DNA from: G963677445 sp963677445
Lineage (GTDB): Bacteria > Bacteroidota > Ignavibacteria > Ignavibacteriales > Melioribacteraceae
NCBI GenBank assembly: GCA_963677445.2
Contig: CAXXGF010000027.1
Coordinates: forward strand, 11,241-75,240
Length of the DNA: 64,000 bases
Reading direction: 5' to 3'
Shown: positions 18,496 to 27,622 of the stretch, in pieces
Layout: the number at the start of each line of letters is the position of its first letter
How positions within the stretch are numbered: position 1 is the stretch's first letter
Made by a program: the position numbers and the translations under genes
Notes under the pieces: generated by a model
Databases searched by the model: none
What the model saw: the letters and a program-made list of their open reading frames with translations, nothing else
Told to the model about the DNA's origin: nothing

Positions 18496-19571
18496 TTGAT
18501 ATCCCCAAGTTCAATTAAAAGTGTGGTTTTGTAAGACCCGTTTTTATTTCCGGTTTTAAGCTGATGATTTTCAGGGTAAATCAGCTCCAGCCTTTTTTTT
18601 ATATTATCGAGGCCTATTCCATGTCCCCTGCGTTCTGATTTTTTTACCGGTTTTTCGGGCACACTGTTTTCGATCTCAAATAAAATTGAGTTCCGTTCAG
18701 CCTTAAGGTTAATATAAATAAAAGCGCTGGAAGAGGATGAGGAAACCCCATGCTTAAAACTGTTTTCAACAAATGGAAAAAGAAGAAGAGGCGCTATCTG
18801 GTATTTTTCCGGTTCACCAGAAATATTGAATTGAATATCCGCTCTTTTATCATAACGAAGCAGCTCAAGAGAAATATAGTTTTTAATGAGATTAACCTCT
18901 TTTTTCAGCGCTATATAATCTGTGTTGCATTCGTAAAGCATGTAGTCCAAAAGTTCTGAAAGTTTCATTACAACTTCGGGAGCCTTTTCCGACTGTTTAA
19001 GGGTAAGAGCGTAAAGATTATTTAGAGTGTTAAAGAGGAAATGAGGATGCACCTGCGATTTAAGGAAATTAAGCTCTGCTTCAAATTTTTCTTTTGTCAG
19101 AAGCTGGTTTGTTTTCTGGGTATTATACCAGTGCTTTAGAATTTTAACAGTCGACGCAAAAAAAACGACAACAAAAATTCCGATGAGCCTGAGAAAAACA
19201 TCAAGCGAAGTTGAATTAAATTCACCTCCGTTTATTACGGCTTCCTGTAAAAAGGGGGCGGGACGGACAATAAGAAAGAGGGAGAGAATAATTTCAAAGT
19301 AGGCGGCCGCGAGTACCACATAATATCCGGCAATAAAGGTATCGAGATATTTTTTTTTAAGCAGGTACCTGGGAATGATGAAATAGAGGGTGAAATAAGT
19401 GGATGCTATATAAATGGGTAAGGTATAGACCAGGTGTATAAAAGTAACGACATAATTACCGCTCATCCTTCCATAGACGAAAGTATAAAAGACTATGATT
19501 GCCAGCCAGAATAATATATGCGACAATATTCTGGCAGGTTTTCTGAACAATGTCGAGAGCTTCTGTTTCAA
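18492..19571 (-). CDS. LytS-type sensor histidine kinase
   Basis: Four predicted membrane helices fill residues about 12-155. A His_kinase domain follows with phospho-acceptor His in QVHPHFLFNTLNNLYAL, and then an HATPase domain (PLLLFPFVENSFKHG, GHGIGLDNIKKRLELIY). This is the classic partner of a LytTR regulator. No ATG precedes the first helix; a TTG at 19571 gives MKQKLSTLFRKPARILSHILFW, which resembles family N-termini, and the frame is open upstream to a TTG at 19646. The start is therefore uncertain by 25 codons. Confidence 0.92.
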   Translation of the reverse strand: MKQKLSTLFRKPARILSHILFWLAIIVFYTFVYGRMSGNYVVTFIHLVYTLPIYIASTYFTLYFIIPRYLLKKKYLDTFIAGYYVVLAAAYFEIILSLFLIVRPAPFLQEAVINGGEFNSTSLDVFLRLIGIFVVVFFASTVKILKHWYNTQKTNQLLTKEKFEAELNFLKSQVHPHFLFNTLNNLYALTLKQSEKAPEVVMKLSELLDYMLYECNTDYIALKKEVNLIKNYISLELLRYDKRADIQFNISGEPEKYQIAPLLLFPFVENSFKHGVSSSSSSAFIYINLKAERNSILFEIENSVPEKPVKKSERRGHGIGLDNIKKRLELIYPENHQLKTGNKNGSYKTTLLIELGDIK

Positions 19572-19801
19572 GTATTGAAAATTCTCATTTTTATTCAAAA
19601 AAAGATAAAAAATGCAATAAAAGCAATTATTATCGACAGAAAACAAAAAAGTGTAGCCTAAATACGTTTTTCTTATGATAAATGCAATATATCATTAGAT
19701 GCGCGCTTTCCCTCCCGAATTGGTAAACACCTGTCTAATAAAAATATTTCCTGAAACAAAAATCATTTTATTTGAGGCGTCAACAAATTAAAGGTGATAA
19801 C

Positions 19802-21238
19802 ATGCTGCATAAAATTATAGCCGTACTTATTATGATTCTTTTTTTTTCGTGGGGCGGATGTTCGTCCCAAAATAAAACCGGGGGAAAGATTGAAGGTTTC
19901 TGGGGAAATATAATCGATGATGATTTCGGAGTGCAGAAATTTGTCTACTCTATCAGCAGGGATGAAGATAATAATCTGGCCGGAGTCGTACATTCATGGC
20001 ATAATGATGTAAAATATCCCCCAATGGTTTTAGGTGAGATAACAATTGATGGAGATGAAGTTTCAATCGTGTCGAATATTGAAATGGATATAATACTAAA
20101 AGGAGAAGTGGATTTCGGGGCAGGGCTCTTTAAAGGAGAGCTTGAATATGCTGATGGAAGTTCAATGCCAATGGAACTTGAGAGATATGCTCCTGATTAT
20201 ATATCAAAATATTTTCCCGGATTATCCGAAGAAACTAAAAATCTCTATAAGAAACCGGGTGTTATTGACGATGGGATAATCGCCGGGGATATCCGGGAAT
20301 ACGGGTATTCTCTTAAGGATATTGAAGAATTAATCGGTTTTGTAAAAAATGGAGATTTGGGAGATATTCACAGCTTTCTGGTGATGAAAGAAGGGAAGTT
20401 AATTGTTGAAAAATATTTTCAGGGTTTCTGGTATGATGACCTTCACCCGATGCATTCAGTGACCAAAAGTGTGACATCTCTTTTAACCGGAATATGTTTC
20501 GACAGAGGATATCTGAATTCCACGGAGCAAAAGGTCGTTTCATTTTTCCCCGAGAATAAAGGAACATTCGGGAGAGGATGGAAGGATATTAATCTGTTTC
20601 ATCTTCTTACTATGACTGCGGGAGTAGACTGGCGTGATGGCCTGGATCAGACAATTCATGAATCGGGGAAAATAATTATTGATGAAACACTAAGCCGGAA
20701 TATTATTCACAACCCGGGTGAAAAATTCGAATATAAAAACCCAAATGTTGATCTCTTTGCCGGCATCATCAAAAAAGCCTCCGGTGAACATGCCGATCAA
20801 ATAGCTGAAAAATATCTTTTTAAACCACTCGGAATTAACAAATACAGGTGGGATTATGGCAGACAGAATGGTTATCCCCTTATGGATGGTTCCCTCGCTA
20901 TCACACCGCGTGATATGATTAAAATGGGTTTGCTGGTTCTCAATAAAGGGGAGTATAAAGGCAGCAAAGTTATCAGCGGGGACTGGATAAAGGAAATGGT
21001 CAAAGACCGGATGGATGTGGATGAATATTTCCGATATGGGTTTTTATGGTGGAAAAACAAGAGGAATAAGGAGCGGGATTATGAGGCTGTTTTTGCCAAC
21101 GGCCTCGGTAGCCAGCTTATAATTATACTCCCTGAAAGTCAGGTTGTCATTGTCACCACCGGGGCAAACTACGATATAAGAAAACATGTGGAATGTCTTG
21201 AACAGATAAATCAAAAAATTATACCATTATTTAACTAA
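19802..21238 (+). CDS. Serine hydrolase, class C beta-lactamase/PBP-like lipoprotein
   Basis: From ATG 19802, behind AAAGGTGATAAC, the protein has a lipoprotein-like leader ending FFSWGGCSS, so it is probably membrane anchored. Residues about 30-140 form a small beta-rich domain. The hydrolase domain follows, with nucleophile Ser219 in HSVTKS (SxxK), a YKN motif (FEYKNPN) and a NGLGS motif in place of KTG/HxG. These are the catalytic elements of the beta-lactamase family S12; many members are esterases or D-amino peptidases, so antibiotic resistance should not be assumed. An upstream ATG at 19772 would add ten residues before the leader and is less likely. Confidence 0.9.
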   Translation: MLHKIIAVLIMILFFSWGGCSSQNKTGGKIEGFWGNIIDDDFGVQKFVYSISRDEDNNLAGVVHSWHNDVKYPPMVLGEITIDGDEVSIVSNIEMDIILKGEVDFGAGLFKGELEYADGSSMPMELERYAPDYISKYFPGLSEETKNLYKKPGVIDDGIIAGDIREYGYSLKDIEELIGFVKNGDLGDIHSFLVMKEGKLIVEKYFQGFWYDDLHPMHSVTKSVTSLLTGICFDRGYLNSTEQKVVSFFPENKGTFGRGWKDINLFHLLTMTAGVDWRDGLDQTIHESGKIIIDETLSRNIIHNPGEKFEYKNPNVDLFAGIIKKASGEHADQIAEKYLFKPLGINKYRWDYGRQNGYPLMDGSLAITPRDMIKMGLLVLNKGEYKGSKVISGDWIKEMVKDRMDVDEYFRYGFLWWKNKRNKERDYEAVFANGLGSQLIIILPESQVVIVTTGANYDIRKHVECLEQINQKIIPLFN

Positions 21239-21252
21239 CACAGGAGGTTAAT

Positions 21253-21618
21253 ATGCCTGCAATATTGACAGAAGGGGGACCTTTCGGAATCCTTCAGTTA
21301 CTCGTGACCATTTTACTCGCGGTAATAGTTGTAAGAAATTTTATTCTTTTTTTCTCAAGGAATGAGGTTGATAATGATGCTCTCTACAGAGCTTTACAGA
21401 ATATGCTGATGATGGGTTTTCTATGCCTTATTACCGGACTTCTTGGAACTTTTATGGGAGTATATAACGCGTCAGGAGCTATAAGTAAAGCATCCGCGAT
21501 TAATTCAGCAATTGTATGGGGAGGAATTCATGTGGCTCTCAGTACAACTGTATGGGGAATTATGGTGTTATTCCTTGATTTCATTTTCTGGTTTATTCTT
21601 CGGCTTAAAATAAAATAA
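21253..21618 (+). CDS. Small MotA/TolQ/ExbB-like membrane protein
   Basis: A 121-residue protein with three predicted membrane helices (about 12-32, 50-70, 90-115). The segment GLLGTFMGVYNASGAISKASAINSAIVWGGIHVALSTTVWGI resembles the pore helices of the MotA/TolQ/ExbB proton-channel family, split here for reading as GLLGTFMGVYNASGA and GGIHVALSTTVWGI. It is shorter than ExbB and has no ExbD/TolR partner nearby. It begins 14 bp after the serine hydrolase stop with a strong AGGAGG site, so the two are probably co-transcribed. Proton-channel function is inferred from resemblance only. Confidence 0.65.
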   Translation: MPAILTEGGPFGILQLLVTILLAVIVVRNFILFFSRNEVDNDALYRALQNMLMMGFLCLITGLLGTFMGVYNASGAISKASAINSAIVWGGIHVALSTTVWGIMVLFLDFIFWFILRLKIK

Positions 21619-21621
21619 TTA

Positions 21622-21656
21622 TGGGGGAAAGTATCGTCATTGATACTTTCCCTCTG
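21622..21656 (+). terminator. Hairpin, probable terminator
   Basis: Arms GGGAAAGTATC and GATACTTTCCC with a 6-base loop follow the ExbB-like gene. The trailing sequence (TCTGTTCTCTCTT) is only moderately T-rich, so termination may be partial. Confidence 0.65.
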
Positions 21657-21754
21657 TTCTCTCTTGATATATAGGGATAAATTTTTTATATATAATTGTC
21701 CCCGGAATTATTCTGATTTTTTGACTTTCGATTCAAAATATATCAGGAGTCTCC

Positions 21755-23359
21755 ATGTCAAGCGAAAATGAAAAAGGGAAAAGTAATACCTCAGGCGTTG
21801 AATCGACAGGGCTTTTTTCGGTTCTTCGGGAGATTATCGCAATTAAAGAGCCCGATTTAATTATTAAATCTTACCTCGACTTTCTTAACAGAGTTGAAAA
21901 ACCTGAGATTGCCTTTTATTACAATATATTCCGGGAGGAAAAGGCTGAATTCATATTCTATCCGCGGATGAATGGTGAAATGAATATACAGTCTCCTCTC
22001 TTTTATAAAACGACTGCCGGGGTTTATCCGCTATCTGATTTTCCTGAATTTGTTCAATCGGGCCTGCGAATAAAAGATGAATATAAAAGTGAAGAATTGT
22101 TCATCCTGAATTTTCCGCTGAAAGGGGAAAGCCTTGAAGGTTGTGGATTTTTATTTATTTCTGATAAAAAATCCCTGGCGAGGGTAAGTGATTTAATGGA
22201 GAATGCCGCCCCCTTTCTGACAGAAAAAATTGCCTCTGCCTACCTGAACAAATTATTGTCTTCAACAGGAAAAGGAAGCGGTGATTTTTCATTAAAGCTT
22301 AATTTTCTGGATATCATTCCCGACATATCGGGGATATGTGACCACAATAAACGTATTATTAAACTGAACAGAGCAGGGCTGAGGTTTTATAATCTGAGGC
22401 AGGACCAGGTTGCCGGACTGGACAAAAGTAAATTAAACCTGAAAAAAGGCTTTCCTTCAGATAACGCGTTTGAAGAGGTATATAAATCACTTAAACCGGA
22501 AAGAGGTGAATATTATATTGAAACGGAAAATATATGGATTGAGCTGAGCGCCTACCCGGTATTTGATAAAGCGCGGCGATTGAATTATGTGATTGAGAAT
22601 ATCAGGGATATTTCCGAAAGAAAATTATGTGAAGCGCAGCTTCTTAACGCGAAAAAGGAGGCTGAAACTGCCAACAAAACAAAATCACGTTACCTTTCGC
22701 AAATGTCGCATGAAGTCAGGACCTCAATTAATTCGATTCTAAGTTTCAAAAGTCTTTTAAAAGAGGAGGCGGGGGTTATGCTTCCCGGGTATCTGCGAAA
22801 TAGTATCCCGATAATTGAAAAGGCGGCAAAAAGAATTATCCGGACAATGGACCTTATCTTGTATCTTTCCGAACTTCAGACAGGCAGCTATGAGCCGATA
22901 ATGGCCCGTTTTGATCTTTTTGAAAATGTGATCGATCACCTCTATATAACGTTTCTTCACGCGGCGAAGGAAAAAGGGCTCAGAATGTATCTCACGAAAG
23001 ATTCGGATGAATATCCTGTTTATGGTGATCAATATACCATAAATCAAATTTTCAGTAATTTGCTGGATAACGCGGTTAAATATACACGAACAGGGAAAAT
23101 TACTGTAGAACTTTTCCACAGGAAGGATAAGATAATAGTGGAAATCAGTGATACCGGAGTCGGGATTTCAGGGGAATATCTGCCGAAACTCTTTGAGGAA
23201 TTTTCAACCGAACATCATGGTTATACAAGGGAATTTGAAGGAAACGGAATCGGGCTCGCGCTGGTTAAACAAAGTTGCGCGCTGAATAAAGTTGTGATTG
23301 AAGTGAAAAGTGTAAAAGGAGAAGGATCGGTTTTCAGGGTTAAATTTAATTCTGCCTGA
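21755..23359 (+). CDS. PAS-domain sensor histidine kinase
   Basis: A 534-residue soluble kinase. Residues about 15-165 form an unrecognised, perhaps GAF-like, sensor region. A PAS domain covers about 180-290 (DISGICDHNKRIIKLNRAGLRFYNL). The HisKA domain has phospho-acceptor His319 in SQMSHEVRTSINSIL. The HATPase domain has the N box (QIFSNLLDNAVKYTRTG), G1 (ISDTGVGIS) and G2 (GNGIGLALVKQ). No membrane helix and no cognate regulator are adjacent, so the input is cytoplasmic and the partner is elsewhere. Confidence 0.93.
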   Translation: MSSENEKGKSNTSGVESTGLFSVLREIIAIKEPDLIIKSYLDFLNRVEKPEIAFYYNIFREEKAEFIFYPRMNGEMNIQSPLFYKTTAGVYPLSDFPEFVQSGLRIKDEYKSEELFILNFPLKGESLEGCGFLFISDKKSLARVSDLMENAAPFLTEKIASAYLNKLLSSTGKGSGDFSLKLNFLDIIPDISGICDHNKRIIKLNRAGLRFYNLRQDQVAGLDKSKLNLKKGFPSDNAFEEVYKSLKPERGEYYIETENIWIELSAYPVFDKARRLNYVIENIRDISERKLCEAQLLNAKKEAETANKTKSRYLSQMSHEVRTSINSILSFKSLLKEEAGVMLPGYLRNSIPIIEKAAKRIIRTMDLILYLSELQTGSYEPIMARFDLFENVIDHLYITFLHAAKEKGLRMYLTKDSDEYPVYGDQYTINQIFSNLLDNAVKYTRTGKITVELFHRKDKIIVEISDTGVGISGEYLPKLFEEFSTEHHGYTREFEGNGIGLALVKQSCALNKVVIEVKSVKGEGSVFRVKFNSA

Positions 23360-23416
23360 TCGTACAGCTGATTCCTGAATAATTATTATCACGCGTAATT
23401 GGCAGAATACAAAAAA

Positions 23417-24010
23417 GGCACTATGTGAAATATTGTGTGTGATTGATTTTGAGCCTGCCAACAAATGAAGGTAGTGTGCAAATTTTGTGTGAATAGTTTT
23501 TCGGGTGGGAATGTGATTACGTTAAAAAAAGCTATTGTTTTGTTTTATATTTATGTTCATAAATGAATTGGAAGAAAGTGGCAATAAAAAAATGTTTAGT
23601 GAGCAAACAAAACCTTTTTAAAAGTATAACCGGATAATCCTGACGTATTGCTATCGCCCTTACAGGGCTCAAATCCACTTTTATATTTATTACACCGGGC
23701 AAACGCCCCGGTAAAGAAAAATGAACTACAATATTAAAGCCCTGAAAGGAGGAAAACCGCTATGTGTAAAGAGCAGGAAAGTTGAAAACGCCCGCCTCAG
23801 TCGGGTGATAGGGACTTTAAGACCCTCCCACTTTTTTCAAGACCGTGAGCGCTGTGGCGGTGAAGAGACCAGGAGGCTGGTTTTCGGTAATCAAACATGA
23901 CAATTTCCGAATTTAAGATTCATAACTTTATGCGCTATTTTCCATATACCTGTTCATTATTTTTTTAGGCGATAATTTATTGCTTTACCCACTACATATC
24001 GCATAGAACC
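23417..24010. mobile_element. Non-autonomous transposable element (MITE-like), copy B
   Basis: This 594-bp copy of the 9476-9993 element has left end GGCACTATGTGAAATATTGT and right end, read on the minus strand, GGTTCTATGCGATATGTAGT. Flanks ACAAAAAA and ATAAAAAA form a 7-of-8 target duplication. Long internal stretches match copy A: AAAGTATAACCGGATAATCC, GACTTTAAGACC, CACTTTTTTCAAGACCG, AACATGACAATTT. Copy B has an extra segment after the left end. No transposase gene is present, so movement needed an enzyme from elsewhere. Confidence 0.75.
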
Positions 24011-24279
24011 ATAAAAAAGATCTTGATGTCAGTAAAAACATGGAACTGAAGATTTTAACACTTCACTCTTTGCTAACCATACTCTCAACCTCTGGCTGTT
24101 TTGAAAAATCTTGTCGCTCACTATTTCGGGCAATGCCTGTTTACTGATTAACTTTATATTAAAAGTGATTATAAGGCTGACTTGATAAGAAATAATCGAA
24201 AATGATTTTTTATTTTTGGAATGAATCTAATTAAATTTTAAGTTTTTGATTGATGAAAACAATAATACCGGAGAAAGTG

Positions 24280-26247
24280 ATGGATTATAATCTTATCCAG
24301 AAAAAAGAATTTGATAAAGTAAGAGCCTTTGAAGGTGAGTGGGCGAAAAAAATGGAGCTCTTTGCCGAAATGTGCCGCTATAACACTCTTGTGGCGGTAA
24401 AAAAGGCGGGATCGGGGCACCTCGGTTCAAGTCTTAGCGCGACCGATATAGTTACCTATCTTTATCTTAATGAAATGAATCTGTTTGAAAAAGGATTTGA
24501 CTCTCCTGACAGAGATATATATTTTTCTTCAAAAGGGCATGATGTTCCGGGGCTGTACTCACTCTTTTACGCTCTCGGAATTATTCCTGCCGAAAAACTA
24601 CTGATGCTGAGAAGGCTCAACGGACTGGACGGACATCCCGAAGTAAGACAGCATGGTATTGAAGCATCCACCGGATCACTGGGGATGGGTATTTCAAAAG
24701 CTAAAGGAATGGCCTGGGCCAAAGCTTATAAAGGATATGAGGGGCATGTATATGTGCTTACCGGAGATGGTGAATTTCAGGAAGGTCAGATATTTGAATC
24801 AATTCAGGCCGCCGCGCATCAGAATGTTACCGGAATGACCGCCATTATGGACCATAATAAATACCAGACCGATATGCTGGTTGAGGATGTAAACTCCATT
24901 GAAGATGTTGTCAGAAAAGTTGAATCATTCGGCTGGCACGTTGAAAGAATAAATGGTCACGATTATAATGTGCTGAAAGCCACTTTTGATAAACTGAAAA
25001 ATATAACTGATAAGCCCAAAATGATCATTGCCGATACCATTAAAGGAAAAGGAGTATCGTTCATGGAAAAACCTGATATGGAAGAAGCATCGGGCAAGAC
25101 ATATTACAAATGGCACTCAGGCGCTCCGAATGATGAAAGTTATATGAAGGGCATTGAAGAAGTCAGCGCGACGATAAACAAACTTGCCGGCGAACTTGGC
25201 ATCGGATCTATTGAGATTCCGGAGAATAAAGCGGAAGGTAAAGAGTCATTCAAGTCTGCAAAAGAATTTGTTACCGAGGCTTACGGAGATGCACTTTGTG
25301 AGCTGGGTAAAACAAATGAAAACCTTGTGGTTATCGACGGTGATCTATCAGCTGATTGTAAGCTGAGAAAATTTGAAAAGATGTATCCCGACAGGTTTGT
25401 TGAGAATGGAATCGCTGAGCAGGATATGGCTTCGATGGCCGGAGGAATGGCGCGAATGGGCCTTATTCCGGTAGTCAGCACCTTCGCCAGTTTTCTTGCC
25501 GCGAGAGCCAATGAACAGATTTACAATAACGCGGGAGAAAAAACAAAAGTTATTTATACCTGCCATTTTTCAGGTATTATTCCAGCCGGTCCGGGAAAAT
25601 CTCATCAGAGTGTAAGGGATATATCGCTTATGGGAGCTTTACCGAATATGACAATTCTCCAGCCATGTAACGCGGTCGAAACCAGGAAAGTAGTTGAGTA
25701 TTGTGTTAATGAAACTGAGGACAACTGCTGTATTCGTCTGGTCATAGGACCTTCGCCGGAAACAATCGAGTTGCCGGAAAATTATCAATTTAAAGTTGGC
25801 CGGGGCTCAACTCTTATTGAAGGCGATGATGCTGTTATATTCGGATATGGTCCGGTTATGCTTCATGAAGCGCTTGTCGCCAGTCGTTCACTAAAAAAAT
25901 CAGGATTTGGTCTGAAAGTGGTGAATATGCCCTGGTTGAACAAAGTTGATAATGAATGGCTTGCCGAAACAGTGGATGGTCAGAAGAAAATTTATGTGCT
26001 GGAAGATCACTCGGCTGTCGGAGGCCTGGCTGACAGACTTCTGAACGCCTTGAACGAAATGGATTTACTGGGCGGCGTCGAATTTGTAAATCTTGGTCTG
26101 ACCGATTATCCTGAGTGTGGAACACCTTTGGAAGTTTTGGCCTATCATAAGCTGGATGGAAAATCTCTTGCCGAGATGATTTCCGGCAGAAGTGATCTTA
26201 AACAGGAAAGTCTCGAAGGCAAATATACCGCGGACGCTCCTCAATAG
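24280..26247 (+). CDS. tkt: Transketolase
   Basis: A single 655-residue chain covers all three transketolase domains. The ThDP-binding N-terminal domain (about 20-280) has GSGHLGSSLSATDI, SSKGHDVPGLY and the GDGEFQEGQIFESIQAA cofactor motif, with the metal-binding DHNKYQ. The pyrimidine-binding domain (about 325-490) has the catalytic Glu in VENGIAEQDMASMAGGMA. A C-terminal domain follows (505-630). It transfers two-carbon units between sugar phosphates in the non-oxidative pentose phosphate pathway. ATG 24280 is preferred because GGAG sits six bases upstream; a TTG at 24250 would extend it by ten residues. Confidence 0.93.
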   Translation: MDYNLIQKKEFDKVRAFEGEWAKKMELFAEMCRYNTLVAVKKAGSGHLGSSLSATDIVTYLYLNEMNLFEKGFDSPDRDIYFSSKGHDVPGLYSLFYALGIIPAEKLLMLRRLNGLDGHPEVRQHGIEASTGSLGMGISKAKGMAWAKAYKGYEGHVYVLTGDGEFQEGQIFESIQAAAHQNVTGMTAIMDHNKYQTDMLVEDVNSIEDVVRKVESFGWHVERINGHDYNVLKATFDKLKNITDKPKMIIADTIKGKGVSFMEKPDMEEASGKTYYKWHSGAPNDESYMKGIEEVSATINKLAGELGIGSIEIPENKAEGKESFKSAKEFVTEAYGDALCELGKTNENLVVIDGDLSADCKLRKFEKMYPDRFVENGIAEQDMASMAGGMARMGLIPVVSTFASFLAARANEQIYNNAGEKTKVIYTCHFSGIIPAGPGKSHQSVRDISLMGALPNMTILQPCNAVETRKVVEYCVNETEDNCCIRLVIGPSPETIELPENYQFKVGRGSTLIEGDDAVIFGYGPVMLHEALVASRSLKKSGFGLKVVNMPWLNKVDNEWLAETVDGQKKIYVLEDHSAVGGLADRLLNALNEMDLLGGVEFVNLGLTDYPECGTPLEVLAYHKLDGKSLAEMISGRSDLKQESLEGKYTADAPQ

Positions 26248-26269
26248 AAGAAAAACTTGCAATAATTGT

Positions 26270-26310
26270 AGCCTGCAGGGAGGATTTTCCCGCAGGCTTT
26301 TTTTCTTTTT
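26270..26310 (+). terminator. Rho-independent terminator of the transketolase gene
   Basis: A stem GCCTGCAGGGA / TCCCGCAGGC, slightly imperfect, is followed by seven T residues, about 25 bp after the stop. Confidence 0.88.
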
Positions 26311-26382
26311 ATTGAAGGTGAAATAGTTTTTCATTTCATTACAACAGCTTTAAGGATTTGAGCAATTAAGTATGAGGAGAGC

Positions 26383-27270
26383 ATGGTCAGATCATTAATG
26401 ATATTTATCGTATTTACGATTGTATCTCAGCTTTTTGGGCAGGATATTATTATTAAAGGTAAACAGGAGATATTTCAGCCGGGCAAAATAAGCACGGAAA
26501 TGTCGGAGGTTAAAATTACTTTTTCTCCTGATGGTTCCCGGGCTCTGTGGGGAACAATAGGATGGGAGAATGGAAAGGGAGGATGGGATATATGGTTTTC
26601 TGAAAAAAAGGATAATGAATGGACCTCTCCCCGGAATGTTTTTTTCAACAGCGATTCGAATGATTTTGATCCCGCGTTTTCTCCCGATGGGAAATTTATC
26701 TGGTTTTTCTCTAACCGGACCGGTGGTTTTGGAGGGGATGATATTTATTATATTTCAGCGGATTCAATTTTTAACGGTGGAATAATTTATAATGCCGGAC
26801 CTGAAATAAACAGCGGCGGGGATGAATGGGGACCTTCCTTCAGTCCCGATGGAAAATATTTTATCTACTGCACAGATGGAAAGGGAGGCGCGGGAAAACA
26901 TGATATATTTATTGCCGAAGTAAAAAACAGCAAACCCCGAATGCCGGAATTCCTCGCCGGAATAAATTTTTCGGATGATGATTTCGATCCTGTTTTTCTT
27001 CATGATAACAAGACAATTATTTTCACTCGTAAAACTCCGGACAAAGATGAGACGCTGTTATATATTACAAAAATGGAGAATAAAAAATGTTCTCCCCCTC
27101 TGTTGCTCGGCAGGGAAATCAATACACCTGATAGCTGGAATTTTGGATCGGCAATAAATCAGGCTGAACCGGGAGTTTTCTACTTTACATCCTATATCCC
27201 GGGGAATAATGTTGGAAGAGTGGATATTTACAGGATAGGTTATGAATTGGCAATTAATAATCAACAATGA
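26383..27270 (+). CDS. Secreted PD40 (WD40-like/TolB-type) beta-propeller protein
   Basis: A signal peptide ends at about residue 19 (MVRSLMIFIVFTIVSQLFG). Four propeller repeats carry the PD40 signature: ITFSPDGSRALWGT, PAFSPDGKFIWFFSNR, PSFSPDGKYFIYCTD, PVFLHDNKTIIFTR. Each is followed by GWDIWF, GGDDIYY or KHDIFIA strands. Such propellers bind proteins or glycans in the periplasm or outside the cell. No catalytic site is apparent. It stands alone between a terminator and a repeat-rich gap. Confidence 0.85.
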   Translation: MVRSLMIFIVFTIVSQLFGQDIIIKGKQEIFQPGKISTEMSEVKITFSPDGSRALWGTIGWENGKGGWDIWFSEKKDNEWTSPRNVFFNSDSNDFDPAFSPDGKFIWFFSNRTGGFGGDDIYYISADSIFNGGIIYNAGPEINSGGDEWGPSFSPDGKYFIYCTDGKGGAGKHDIFIAEVKNSKPRMPEFLAGINFSDDDFDPVFLHDNKTIIFTRKTPDKDETLLYITKMENKKCSPPLLLGREINTPDSWNFGSAINQAEPGVFYFTSYIPGNNVGRVDIYRIGYELAINNQQ

Positions 27271-27290
27271 ACGATTAAAAGGCTAAGACT

Positions 27291-27445
27291 ACCACAGATT
27301 TTTCTGATTTCGAGGATGTAGGTTGGAAAAAAGCCACAAAAGCACAAAATTCCATAATTGAAATTACGAATTACGAATTACGAATTACGAATTACGAATG
27401 AAAGGAGTGTATTGAAAGCATATTCATGATTTTTTAGCCTTAGTG
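27291..27445 (+). repeat. Dispersed intergenic repeat R2, copy 1
   Basis: It opens with CCACAGATTTTTCTGATTTC, continues with AAAAAAGCCACAAAAGCACAAAAT and ends TGATTTTTTAGCCTTAGTGGCA (given here in overlapping pieces). The same ordered blocks occur at 36343, 40057 and 47550. Confidence 0.65.
27364..27398 (+). repeat. Tandem heptamer array, five exact TTACGAA units
   Basis: Five perfect consecutive copies of TTACGAA fill 35 bp inside repeat R2. The corresponding place in the copy near 36425 has only two units, which suggests slippage expansion. Confidence 0.95.
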
Positions 27446-27578
27446 GCAGTTGTGACCAACCGGCAATATCAAACCTTATTGCCTTATAAAAAACAGAGGA
27501 TGGGTAGGAGCAAGAGTACGAGTATGATGAACAGGTTGGTGACGTCGGTGATGTTGTTCATTATACCGGGGGTGTGGA

Positions 27579-27622
27579 TTACTCAGTTGGAAATCAAATT
27601 CTACACAAAATGGTAAAATTTT
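27579..27622 (+). repeat. Dispersed intergenic repeat R1, copy 2
   Basis: It reads gattactcagttggaaatc, then aaattctacacaaaatgg, then taaaatttt. It differs from the copy at 60531 at a few positions. Confidence 0.65.

Noticed and set aside
19802..21238. Serine hydrolase as an antibiotic resistance beta-lactamase
   Set aside because: The S12 fold is shared by many esterases and peptidases; the KTG/HxG element is replaced and no regulator of resistance is adjacent.
27364..27398. Heptamer array considered as a CRISPR remnant
   Set aside because: Units are 7 bp, contiguous and without spacers; no cas gene is in the window.
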